A DNA stretch of 64,000 bases from Bursaphelenchus xylophilus. Taxonomy: Eukaryota > Nematoda > Chromadorea > Rhabditida > Aphelenchoididae. A program made the position numbers and the translations under genes. The notes below the pieces were generated by a model, which was given only the letters and a program-made list of their open reading frames with translations, was not told the DNA's origin and ran no database searches. The stretch is from the NCBI GenBank assembly GCA_904066235.2, contig CAJFCV020000005.1, forward strand, positions 1,736,001 through 1,800,000, given 5' to 3'. The first letter of the stretch is position 1; the number at the start of each line of letters is the position of its first letter. Below are positions 54,320 to 64,000 of the stretch, piece after piece.

Positions 54320-54765
54320 ATCACCGCTTGGATACTCGCGGCTGGCGATTCGGTGCGTGACTGCGACGAGGCTAGAAGATTTTCGCTTCACCTGAACCTC
54401 GTGAGTGCCCTTCTCCTAATCCGTCTGTTATCCGCGACCGCTTTTTCGCACGTTATGGAAGCTTAACGCTGCTAATCAGCCTCTTTCAAACCTTACAAAA
54501 GCGAGAGAGATTAAGAGTGTAAAGTATTCGGCTTCGGTTTGGCAATCCCTGAAGAAGATTCTGGGTTGTGAAGCGCGGCCTTAGAATCAAAGATTATCAA
54601 AATAGATAGCTGATATCAGATGGCACTGGAACGTGCAAAAAAACTTTTTTTTCGGAAAGACTTACTTTATCTGGTCCAGATGTTTGGCAGCATGCGCCCT
54701 GGCTTCCTTGCAGACTGCGAACAAAAATGGAATTTGTTCGGGCGCGAACTGCGATAAACTGTTTT
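54320..54765. other. Base-balanced segment without recognised gene
   Basis: Short frames such as AREIKSVKYSASVWQSLKKI at about 54502-54560 recall a decayed transposase C-terminus, but I cannot support a family. Confidence 0.3.
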
Positions 54766-54769
54766 TACA

Positions 54770-54865
54770 TATCCTGAATCAGAAAAATTTTGCGATTTTT
54801 TTGATATATATACCTGTATATAACCCTATATCCCATAGAAGTAATTTCCTTGTCAAAAAAACCGG
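54770..54865. repeat. Right-end fragment of the CAAGGAAAGTAC element
   Basis: TCAGAAAAATTTTGCGATTT through CCCATAGAAGTAATTTCCTTG (last 20 bp), without a left end. Confidence 0.75.
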
Positions 54866-54903
54866 TTTTTTCCCGACAAAAAATAAAGAAATGTTGTTTG
54901 TCC

Positions 54904-55267
54904 TAGGCATGGCTCCGGGCCGGGCTTTGCAAAATTTTCCGGCCCGGGCCGGCCCGGTTTTTTTGAAATTTGAGTTTTGCCCGGAAAAAAGGAAAAAATA
55001 AGCTTTTACGATAGGATTTTTCATTTTTTCGAACACAATGCTGATAGCGAAGGTAAAGTGACCTTATGTACCTAGGTTTTGCTAAATTTTTCTTTACATC
55101 TTGCGAAAATTTGCCATAATTTTCTTTTCATTTCCCGCTTCCTTTCTTTCCAACCTAGTATAAAATTTTCCGGGCCGAACCGGGCCGGGCTTTCCAAATT
55201 TCCCAAGCCCGGGCCCGGGCCTGCGGCCCGGGCCGGGCCGCGCTAGCCCGGTTTGCAGCCATGCTTA
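54904..55267. mobile_element. GC-rich hAT-like MITE with 8-bp target duplication
   Basis: Termini TAGGCATGGCT and (inverted) TAAGCATGGCTGC, flanked by GTTTGTCC at 54896-54903 and 55268-55275. Sub-terminal parts are runs of CCCGGGCC/GGCCCGGG, in sharp contrast to the AT-rich surroundings. An 8-bp duplication is diagnostic of hAT elements; no transposase. Confidence 0.88.
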
Positions 55268-55269
55268 GT

Positions 55270-56350
55270 TTGTCCCGTATTTTAACTTCACCCATCCAAA
55301 AACTAATCCAAAAATGACATTAAAAAAATCAAATCGGCAAGCTGCGCCCTGCCTCTCACCAGTAAAGCCCTAAAGCCCTATAAACCCTCAAAATCATCAG
55401 TAAAAATCAGTCCGGCGACTTTTTGGAGGGACAAGTACCTCAACTTTGCCTGAAAACTGCAAGCTAATGTTGTCAAAAAATGACATGTGGCCTAGACACC
55501 AATTCCGAGGCCAAATCTCAAAAATATTTTTTCTCCAAAATTAAAAATCGAGTTTCCCCAATTCGGTTAAAACTCTCAAAACAACACTGAAAACAGCTCT
55601 AAGAATAATACAGTAAACTTCAAAAAAAAAAAACAATTTTGCAAACTGGTCAACACTCCGTTATTTTTAGTCCGCTTACACGCAAAATCCGTGTTTTGGC
55701 CGAATTTTTATTACATTATTGTTGGCTGGAGAGGATTAATTAAATTTTTAATCAAAATAATTGATTTTTTATTACAATTTTTAAAGCCTTGGCGGCCTCG
55801 TTACTTTATTACAAATAATTAGGAGTTGCTATATTGTACTAGGTATGAGTTGGCAGACAGTTGAAATTACGGGGTGGAAAGGGCGTTTTGGGGGGAAGTT
55901 GTAAAATAAATACGCATACTGGAAGTGAAAGGAAGGTCGCCGTGATTTTTTTGGGAAAAAATAAAAAAAAAAAATAAAAAAAAAATTTTTTTATATAAAA
56001 AAAAATAAAATAAAAAAAAATAAAAAAAATCTTTGAATTAAAAAAAAATAAAAATCAGAAAAGAAAAAATAGTTTTAAATTAAGGATAAAATTTTTCAGT
56101 ACATATTTGAGATTTTTAGCCCACTTTTTGCAAAAAAATCGAGATTTTTAATTTAAAAACTTTTAAAATTAAAAAAAATAAAATAAAAAAAAATTAAAAA
56201 TTAAAAAATAGTAAAATACAAAAAATAAAAAAAAAATCTTTGAATTAAAAAAAAAATAAAAATAAGAAAATAAACAATAGTTTTAAATGAAGAATAATTT
56301 TTTTCAATACATATTTGAGATTTTTAGCCCACTTTTTGCAAAAAAAATCG
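55270..56350. other. AT-rich intergenic DNA
   Basis: Holds a fragment AAATCGGCAAGCTGCGCCCT at 55330, also found in the palindrome arms at 35.3/35.7 kb, a degenerate CTAGTCC-type end near 55405, and two copies of a unit with TTTTAGCCCACTTTTTGCAA at 56117 and 56325. No gene seen. Confidence 0.6.
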
Positions 56351-56399
56351 AGATTTTTAATTTAAAAATGGCAAAAAATAAAAAAAAATCGAAATTTTC

Positions 56400-56690
56400 A
56401 AACCCAAAAATTGGCATTCTGTTTCAAATACATAGTTAAACATTGCCACAAAAAAATCAATTTTTCCCCAGCAAAATTGCCAAAGATGTAGCCAAAAAAG
56501 TTTTTTCCGACTGCTCTCCTCATTTCTCGTACTCTCCCACCTGTTTGTTGAATATCTCCGCTGCGCTTGGAAGCTGAGAGCTACAATTTTCAGCAATTGA
56601 TTTGTGGTCTAGACAAAACATATATACAAAATTTGAAGAAAGTATGAGGATTTTCCCTCAAGCAATGAACTGACAAAAAATTTGTCGAAA
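56400..56690. repeat. Divergent AAGTGCGACGCTC-family fragment
   Basis: Contains CACAAAAAAATCAATTTTTC, GACTGCTCTCCTCATTTCTC, GAATATCTCCGCTGCGCTTG and CAATTTTCAGCAATTGATTT, the order of the right arm at 18.2 kb. Confidence 0.65.
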
Positions 56691-57139
56691 CTCTTGCTTT
56701 GGATTTAAATTTTTTGCCCTTTTACACTTGTGTTTACGCATGAATCTTTTTTATTTCTTCAGCGTCACTCCCAGTTTCCGCAAACGTTGAATAATACCCA
56801 TAAATTTGTCAAAAATTTATTCAAAGTCGTCCAATTAGGGGTAAATGTAAAGAAAGAAGATCGATGAAATAGATGCCTCTGAAAAAACATTTGAGTTCGA
56901 ATTAAGACTATGTTTCCACCAAATTGTGTGGAGTTTGTTATGGAGGCAGTTGAAAGGAGCGTTAACTCAAAAAAGGGAAGTAAATAAATGATTGAATAGA
57001 GGGGGTTTTGAGGGGAAAATGTATAATAAAAAACACCGGATTACGGTAGTTTCCAATATAATAAAAAAAGTAGTGAAAATCAACTGTCTGTTGGGTATTT
57101 CGAATATTTTTAACGCTTCAGAGCATTTTTTATGACAAA

Positions 57140-58215
57140 ATTTTTATTGAATTTTGAATTTCCCGCCAAATTAGAAAAATTTTGGCATTACGTTTCAAGC
57201 TGACTAGGATGCAAAAACTACTCAAATATGAAATTGCCACGTATTTTTTAACATTTATGAGCCCAGTTCAGGCCAAATTTTGATTCAATGTTTGAATTTC
57301 CCGCCAAATTTTAAAATGCTTGGCATTGTGTTGCAAACCGGATTAAATGCAAAAATTAAATCAGTAAATAAGCAGAAACGTATTTTAAAAACTTCTCAAA
57401 CCTTAAAAAACATTTTAAATTTATACTTAACAACCAAATTCTTGTTTTAATTTTGAATTTCCCGCCAAAAATAAAATTCTTGGCATTTTGTTGCAACCTA
57501 TTTCAACAAAAAAAAAGGTTGCATTTTACAAAAAAATGGCAAAAAAATGTATCATTATCTCTTAGCGAAAGCAAAAAATAGAAAAATAGATTAAATTGGC
57601 AAGTATAATATAATCTTTTCGTCATTTGATGGGAGAATTATTATTTTTAGTCAAAAACGCTTGCAAATTACTTTTTTCCAGCTCGTTTTTCACAGGGGTG
57701 TGTGCGAAAAAACACAAGGTCAATTACGTAGCTATATTTTTTGAGTTTTGAATTTCCCGCCAATTTTTTTTTACTTTTTGGCATTCTGTTGCAAACAACA
57801 ACAATTTTAGAAAAATTGACAAGCAGCTGACAGCAGACGTATTTTAAAAATGTTTTGGAATAAAAATCGATATTTTTTTAGTTTTTTTTTTAATTTCCCG
57901 CCAATTTTTAAAATTTTTGGCATTCCGTTGCAAGCGTCAAAAATTAAAAAATTGACAAGCAACTGACAGCAGACGTATTTTAAAAAAGTTTTGGAATAAA
58001 AATCGATATTTTTTTTTGTTTTTTTTTTGAACTTCCCGCCAATTTTTTAAACTTTTGGCATTCTGTTGCAATCGACGAAAATTTAAAAATTCACCGACCA
58101 ATGCTGTCGGTCGTATTTTTCAAAAAACTTTTATGCGCTTTAAAATCGATTTTTTGAATTCCGAACTTCCCGCCAATTTGAAAAAAAATTGGCATTCTGT
58201 TGCAACCCTCTGATC
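57140..58215 (+). repeat. ~140-bp satellite with TTTCCCGCCAA boxes
   Basis: TTTCCCGCC occurs at about 57159, 57298, 57449, 57753 and 57894, with ACTTCCCGCC at 58031 and 58163. Each is followed after 8-14 bp by TTGGCATTNTGTTKCAA and later by CGTATTTTA. GCCAA...TTGGC forms a small hairpin in each unit. Confidence 0.88.
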
Positions 58216-58975
58216 TTAATGAAAATAAGGCTAGAACAGTGAGTGGTTAACGTATTTTACTCTGCGTTTTTGTCTATAAAACTGAAATTCAATAGCTTGA
58301 AATTTAAAAAAATCTGAATAAAAATTATACATAAATTATTATTATAGCACGCGGAACCATAAGGAACCGTAAATTATTTGTCATCATTTCCCTGTAGACA
58401 TAAGGCCGGTAATTAAGTATAAACAATGACATAATTCGGAGAATTTTAGATTGTAATTAACATTTATAATAATAAAAAATTCTTCTTTAAAATATGTATA
58501 TACAGTAACCCAAGTGAAAAAATTTGTCATCATGAAGTTTTATACGTCATCAACAGACCCTAGACGATATAAATTTTTAAAATGCAGAACAGCAAAAACA
58601 AATTTTTAATTACTTTTTTCGAATACTTCAATTGTAACATTTAATAACGTTGTTGCGTTTTTTTGCACTCTACTCTCTAGTATGTTGGGGGGAATAATTA
58701 AGCGAAATCGGAGCGCTGAGTGGGAGAATCCGAGATACGAACGAGACGTTGCGGAATATCAGATTTACAAAACAAAACGAAGGCTTGGCATTTGGGCGGC
58801 AACCGGAAGGAATGCAGAACCATTTATTACGCAAAAACAAACATCGCCGTGTAAATATGGGTTCACATATTGAACGCGGGTTATGGTAGAGGTCAAAGGG
58901 AGTAAAAATTTGGGAAGAAAAATAAAAAAAAAAATTTTGAAAATTTTTTTTTTGAAAAATAAAATTTTTTCAAAA
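58216..58975. other. Non-repetitive stretch, no supported gene
   Basis: Base composition becomes more balanced from 58340 to 58900. A 63-codon frame at 58682-58873 (MLGGIIKRNRSAEWENPRYE) has no splice context or family match, so it is not called as a gene. Confidence 0.5.
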
Positions 58976-58977
58976 TC

Positions 58978-59165
58978 TTTTCAAATTTTGTATACATGTA
59001 GTATCTCGGTCGTATATCGATCGCTGAAAGTTTCAGCTCACGATTTGCAGCCGTCGCTGAGATATTCAACAAGCTTTGTAGGCGAGAGAGTACGGGAAAT
59101 GAGGAGAGCGGTCAGAGAAAAATGGCTTTGTAGCCTTATATCTTTTTGAATTTTTCCGTGGAAAA
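58978..59165. repeat. AAGTGCGACGCTC-family fragment
   Basis: CTGAAAGTTTCAGCTCACGA, GCTGAGATATTCAACAAGCT and GAGAGCGGTCAGAGAAAAAT follow the left-arm order of related copies. Confidence 0.7.
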
Positions 59166-59493
59166 GGTTGAGAATACAGAAATCTCTCCAGCGACTCAGC
59201 CGGACGGACTACCATTGATACTTTGCTAATAAGGAAAGTACTCCTCTGGGGTATGGAGTTACATGTTGAGACATGTATCCAAAAAATCGCAACACTTTTA
59301 TCATTTAGATGATGTTAAAATTAGCTGTCCAATTTTGGTTTGTCAGGACGAAAAAACCCTCAGAACCTCGAAACACCACGCAAATGCCATTTTGACCAAG
59401 TTTTTACTAATTCAAAAGCTTTGTGTTTGGCTAAAACAAACCCTGACATCTTGACAAGCCTTAAAATATCAAATTTGTCCTACAGCTTAGGTA

Positions 59494-59751
59494 CAGTGAA
59501 GGACCAGATCCACTGGCAAAAAAAGTGCAATTTCGCTTCCGGGAAGCATCAAAAATGTGGCAAAATGCTTCCCTCTCCAAGTGAAAAAAACTCCATTTTG
59601 AAGGGCGCCTTCAAATTTTCCCCACAAAAAGAGCGGGCGCGCTTTTGAAATCGGAGTTTTTTCACTTGGAGAGGGAAGCGTTTTGCCACATTTTTGATGC
59701 TTCCCGGATGCAAAATGGTACGTTTTTTGCCACTGGATCATGCCCCCACTG
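59494..59751. mobile_element. CAGTG...CACTG foldback MITE
   Basis: Arms contain GATCCACTGGCAAAAAA and the mirror TTTTTTGCCACTGGATC, then GCTTCCCTCTCCAAGTGAAA. TA on both sides. The same sequence forms the middle layer of the palindrome at 16.1-16.7 kb. Confidence 0.8.
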
Positions 59752-59753
59752 TA

Positions 59754-60194
59754 CAGGGTCTTACAAAAAACGTGAAGGAAAGTGGAAGGCTATAACTTCC
59801 GGCGGAGGCGGCGCGGAGACTTCGTATTTGAAATACGTATTTTTAAGAGACATAAGTTTTTGACTAAGAAACAACAAGCTTTTAGAGTGCAAACTGAGGT
59901 CGCTACGACCTTCTGAAGTAGAGGCATCTCTGCCCCGAAAACCAGGTTTTTTCGGTTGAAAATGATCGAGAAATTTCGGACTTTTTCGGTTGAAAATCAC
60001 CAGGAAATGTCGGATTTTTTGGGGGGTTTCGATAGAAGGTCGTAGCGACCTCAGTTTGCACTCTAAAAGCTTGTTATTTCGTAGTCAAAAACTTATGTCT
60101 TTTAAAAATGCATATTTCAAATACGAAGTCTCTGCGCCGCCTCCGCCGGAAGTTATAGCCTTCCACTTTCCTTCACGTTTTTTGTAAGACCCTG
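59754..60194. mobile_element. TA-flanked foldback MITE, CAGGGTCTTAC ends
   Basis: Terminal repeats CAGGGTCTTACAAAAAACGT and mirror, arms of about 150 bp with CTATAACTTCCGGCGGAGGC. TA at 59752-59753 and 60195-60196. Tc1/mariner-type target. Confidence 0.88.
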
Positions 60195-60239
60195 TATACC
60201 ATATAGAAGTACTTTTCTTGTAAGACTAATGTAGGGTCC

Positions 60240-60600
60240 ATTCCTGACAACTATTTTTAGTATCTTGGTTCATGTATGATGGACTAATAATTAATTAAAG
60301 TAAAAAGCAACTTTAATCCGCAATTTCCTCCAAGTTTTATTCTTCATTCAACCCACATAAACCCCCTTCGAAAACCGTGGCTTCAGGCAAAATCCGTGGA
60401 TTAAAGACAAAAGTTTATCCACTGAATATTCCAGACAGAATTATTCGCATTATAATCGAATGTAATTTTGACTTCCCACGTGAAATTCTCTTTCGGCTAA
60501 TTGGGGTAAATCCGGGGTGGTGATTGTCCTTTTGGGCGGCTAATACGCAACCAAATTTTTATGTGGTTATTTTGGGATCAACAATTTTTCGAAGAGATTT
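60240..60600. other. Non-repetitive stretch, no supported gene
   Basis: Balanced composition, no open frame with splice signals; homeodomain-like TAATAATTAATTAA near 60282. Confidence 0.4.
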
Positions 60601-60619
60601 TGGTGAATTTTAAAATAAG

Positions 60620-61412
60620 ACATTTCATGTTTTTTGTAGAGGATTCTGGGGCATTGAAACACAATGCCAAAAATTTCTAACAGTCGGAAAAATACAAATT
60701 TCAAACAAAAATTCGCTGAAAATGTAACAGTATTTTGTAAAATACGATGTCGTTAAGGTTCTCTGAAAATTCAGTTGCGATTTGTAAAATACGTCCTGCT
60801 TTTTTCGGGAATTTGAAAATAAATAAAAAACAACGACGAAGAATGCAAAGTAGACTTTGCAAAATATGGACAAAAAAGTGGACTGAAACACAATGCCAAG
60901 AAGGTCAAAATTTGGCGGAAAGATGAAAATTCAAATAAAAGTACTGAATGAAAAGTATCTAACAGTTTTTAAAATACGCGAATTCGAGTTAAACATTAAT
61001 TTTTTGCTATTTTTTACCAAAAAAGTGGACTGAAACACAATGCCAAGAAGGTCAAAATTTGGCGTAAAAATGAAAATTCAAATAAAAATATTGGATGAAA
61101 AGTTTCAAATGGTTTTTAAAATACGGTCTAGCAAGTTGTGCGTGGATTTTTTGCCACTTTTTACCAAAAAAGTGGACTGAAACACAATGCCAAGAAAGTC
61201 AAAATTTGGCGGGAAAATGAAAATTCAAATAAAACTGCTAGATCAAAAGTATCTAATGGTTTTTAAAATACGCGAATCTTAGTAAGACGTTGATTTCTTG
61301 CCGTTTTTTACCAAAAAAGTGGACTGAAACACAATGCCAAAGAATTTTTAATTTGGCGGGAAAATGAAAATTGAAAAATTTATTGAACCTACAAATCACG
61401 TATGACTAGATT
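60620..61412 (-). repeat. 146-bp satellite, inverted array (left arm of giant inverted repeat)
   Basis: AAAAAAGTGGACTGAAACAC followed by AATGCCAAGAAGGTCAAAAT and TTTGGCGGGAAAATGAAAAT recurs near 60868, 61018, 61168 and 61313. It is the reverse complement of the array at 63.27-64 kb. Confidence 0.9.
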
Positions 61413-61806
61413 AAACTTTTCAATGCATCATAGACCTCCTCCAAACTCTGCAAATAGGTCTCATGCCCCGCGGGCATATCCTATTTCCAATTGTTTCTCC
61501 GAACCTTTTTTGCAATTTCCCGGAAGAATAAATTTTTAATCCCATTCTCACTACTACAAGATAGTAGTGTTGGATTTCTGGTGCAGAATGAGTAATTTTT
61601 ATTGTGTGATCAAGGCCACGTAATCACAAGAAAAGAGTTTACTCAAAAAACAAAAAAAAAAGAAAAAATTGGCAAAAAAAGATAAAAAAATAAACAAAAA
61701 TTGTTTAGAACGTATCTGCGAGATACGAAATTTACGAGAAAGAAATAAAAAATAATCTTTTTTGGTTTTCCCATGCTATTTTTCATGGCCAAAGTGCAAC
61801 ATTTAC

Positions 61807-61866
61807 CTAGTTCCGGTTTGTAAATCATGTTCATGCACTCTTCACTGCGCACGCAAGAAACAGGAC
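61807..61866 (-). CDS. Single exon-like 60-nt segment, Cys-containing
   Basis: On the minus strand, TTATCGCAG|GT... opens a frame PVSCVRSEECMNMIYKPEL before a donor CTAG|GTAAAT. 60 nt, phase 1 at both ends. It could be one exon of a secreted Cys-rich protein whose other exons lie outside or were not recognised. No neighbour exon found. Confidence 0.25.
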
Positions 61867-62120
61867 CTGCGATAAACAAAAAATTAAAAATACAAAAAAT
61901 GACGTGTTAAAATTTCGTAAATAGATACATATACGAGCACAGAGGTATGGAAAATCAAGGTTTTTAATGAAGTTTTCGTAATTTTTCGTAAGTAAAATTA
62001 AAATTTTTTAAGAAAGATTTGAGCTTTTTTGGCTACCCTTTTGCAAAAAATAAAAAAAAATAATACAGAGTTTTTAAATTGAACATAGACGAAATTAAAA
62101 AAAAATTGAAATTTTCAAAC

Positions 62121-62572
62121 TGAAAGAAGTACTCCAAGTGCGACGCTCAGATTTCGATGAAACTTGGCGCAAATTTAGAATAATTTTTTCTAAGATATAT
62201 GCGAGAATTTTAGCTCGCGCTTTGCAGAAACAACCGAGATTTTTAGATGGAAAATCGGCCAAAATTTAGGACTTTTTGCCGAATTTCGACACGAAAATTT
62301 TCATCCCTATTTCAACCGTAACGGATAATGTTTCTACAAAAAATCAAATTTTTCCGCGCGAAACTGCCAAAGTTATGGCCAATAAGGTGTTTTCTCTCTG
62401 ACCGCTCTCCACGTTTAGCGTGCTCTCTCGGCGTCAAAAATCGTTCGATATCTCGGCGGCGCCCGCAAAGCGCGAGCTAAAACTTTCAGGAATTGATATT
62501 TAGTCCATGCCCGACGTGTGTGCAAAATTTAAAGGAAATCTGAGCGTCGCACTTGGAGTACTTCCCCTGTGA
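62121..62572. mobile_element. AAGTGCGACGCTC foldback at the centre of the giant inverted repeat
   Basis: Begins AGAAGTACTCCAAGTGCGAC and ends GTCGCACTTGGAGTACTTCC. Structure as at 17.9 kb. Its midpoint (about 62345) almost equals that of the surrounding inverted repeat (about 62330). Confidence 0.85.
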
Positions 62573-62574
62573 AA

Positions 62575-62800
62575 AAATTGGCATTCTGTTTTAAATGTGG
62601 AGCAAAATTTTCTTTTTTCTTTTTTTACAAACAGTCAAGTTTTTCACCGCGAAATTCGCAAAGATATAGCCAGAAACCAATTTTTCTCTGCTCACCCTCC
62701 TCATTCTCCGTACTCTCTCGTCTGCAAAGACCGTTGAATCCTTCCGGCTGCGATTTTCAACGGCCAGAAATCTTGCTGCAACAAGTCCACATCATTTTCC
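62575..62800. repeat. Divergent right-arm fragment of the AAGTGCGACGCTC family
   Basis: GCTCACCCTCCTCATTCTCC, GTACTCTCTCGTCTGCAAAG and GGCTGCGATTTTCAACGG follow the order of the 56.4 kb fragment. Confidence 0.5.
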
Positions 62801-63189
62801 AGACACCCCAATAATAATAATACTACGCAAGTATTCCGCAAATTATGACGATTATATATTTTTGCGCACGGTGGTTTTGTTTCTTGCAGACACAACAAAG
62901 AAAGACGAATAATGGAGGAAGTGTCTTTTCCCGGAATTAATGCATATTCGACATGTTTATATAATTATGTAAAGGCCACCAATAACACAAATGTATGGTT
63001 TTTCGAGGGAACGACGCGTGGAAATGACAGATTTTTGAGAACTGATAACAAAGTTTGGAAGTGAAATTTGTCATCAAAATTTGTTTTGACGAAAAAGAGC
63101 AAATTTTTCAAAAATTTTGTAGAAAAAACAAAGTCATGTACCTCAGGACATTAATACGTGCAATTTTGCAACAACAAACAAATAAAAAT

Positions 63190-64000
63190 TTTTTGCCATT
63201 GAGACCTATTTTCAGAGTTTGGAGGAGGACTATGATTCATTGAATAGTTTAATCTAGTCATACGTGATTTGTAGGTTCAATAAATTTTTGAATTTTCATT
63301 TTCCAGCCAAATTAAAAATTCTTTGGCATTGTGTTTCAGTCCACTTTTTTGGTAAAAAATGGCAAAAAATCCACGCGCAAACTTACACAAACGTATTTTA
63401 AAAACCATTTGATACTTTTCATCCAGTATTATTATTTGAATTCTCATTTTCCCGCCAAATAAAAAATTCTTTGGCATTGTGTTTCAGTTCACTTTTTTGG
63501 CAAAAAATCGCAAAAAATCTATGTCTCACTAAGATTCGCGTATTTTAAAAACCATTAAATACCTTTGATCTAGCAGTTTTATTTGAATTTTCATTTTCCC
63601 GCCAAATTAAAAATTCTTTGGCATTGTGTTTCAGTTCACTTTTTTGGCAAAAAATCGCAAAAAATCTATGTCTCACTAAGATTCGCGTATTTTAAAAACC
63701 ATTAAATACCTTTGATCTAGCAGTTTTATTTGAATTTTCATTTTCCCGCCAAATTAAAAATTCTTTGGCATTGTGTTTCAGTTCACTTTTTTGGCAAAAA
63801 ATCGCAAAAAATCCACGCGCAAACTTACACAAACATATTTTTAAAACCATTTGATACTTTTCATCCAGTATTTTTATTTCAATGCCCATTTTCCCGCCAA
63901 ATTTTTGACTTTCTTGGCATTGTGTTTCAGTCCACTTTTTTGGCAAATTTTGCACATATCTTTTGTCAAGGCCACATATCATTTGCTGAAAATTTCACCT
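63190..64000 (+). repeat. 147-bp satellite (right arm of giant inverted repeat)
   Basis: CTTTGGCATTGTGTTTCAGT recurs at 63321, 63469, 63616, 63763 and (CTTGGCATT) 63912. Each is preceded by TTTCCCGCCAAAT and followed by CGTATTTTAAAAACCATT. Runs off the window. Confidence 0.92.

Larger units (their letters stand above)
59228..60224. repeat. Composite of three nested or adjacent MITEs
   Basis: Left part of a CAAGGAAAGTAC element (59228-59465) and its right end (60195-60224) enclose a CAGTG...CACTG foldback (59494-59751) and a CAGGGTCTTAC foldback (59754-60194). Confidence 0.75.

Noticed and set aside
52628..54391. Overlapping frames up to 278 codons
   Set aside because: Same cause: repeat modules GCACTGTGC and GGCGACATGCAC translated; no splice sites or family likeness.
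58682..58873. 63-codon open frame in balanced DNA
   Set aside because: No signal peptide, no family likeness, no splice signals, length within chance expectation.

Overview
This is an AT-rich eukaryotic window with compact multi-exon genes. Introns are GT-AG with TTTCAG or TTTTAG acceptors, the shortest about 35 nt. Acceptor-like sites often lie directly in front of start codons, as expected for spliced-leader trans-splicing. Together with the protein set this points to a free-living type nematode (Rhabditida). I cannot name the species. All exon coordinates were worked out by eye from reading frame, splice signals and remembered family conservation.

Left third (1-28 kb) is gene-dense: mitochondrial malate dehydrogenase (3' part, +), SCYL1 pseudokinase (+), an unrecognised 261-aa protein (-), AAR2 U5 snRNP assembly factor (+), KXD1/BORC subunit (+), MRI1 methylthioribose-1-phosphate isomerase (-), NXT1/p15 mRNA export factor (-), POP4/Rpp29 RNase P subunit (-), VPS22/SNF8 ESCRT-II subunit (+), SREK1IP1-like zinc knuckle/SR protein (+) and a short M13 (neprilysin-like) protein (-). 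POP4-NXT1 and AAR2-KXD1 are close same-strand pairs that could be operons. POP4/VPS22 and the 261-aa gene/AAR2 are divergent pairs. KXD1/MRI1 and SREK1IP1/M13 are tail-to-tail.

Middle (28-46 kb) is mixed: a LINE 3' end, an unresolved small gene (-), an LTR-like segment, a secreted IL-17-like protein (+), a low-complexity 406-aa protein (+), the ligand-binding half of a Cys-loop receptor (+) with no membrane exons visible, and a likely neuropeptide precursor (-) with a large, base-balanced first intron.

Right third (46-64 kb) has almost no gene: satellites, a Tc1/mariner element inserted into a satellite, a hAT-like MITE with an 8-bp target duplication, TA-flanked MITEs, AT-rich simple sequence and a giant inverted repeat.

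The repeat landscape is the unusual part. (1) An 11-bp palindrome TGCACNGTGCA with a free central base fills introns and intergenic DNA, more than a hundred copies by rough count, and is carried by a TA-flanked MITE. (2) Foldback elements with CAAGGAAAGTAC-type ends sit at the exact centre of larger palindromes whose outer arms are locus-specific and whose flanking trinucleotides are inverted rather than duplicated. This suggests inverted duplication around the element rather than simple insertion. (3) Short words such as CCTAGTGTAATATAA and CGTATTTTA recur across unrelated introns. (4) A composite CCAAT...GTGACAYTTCG box lies upstream of several housekeeping genes.
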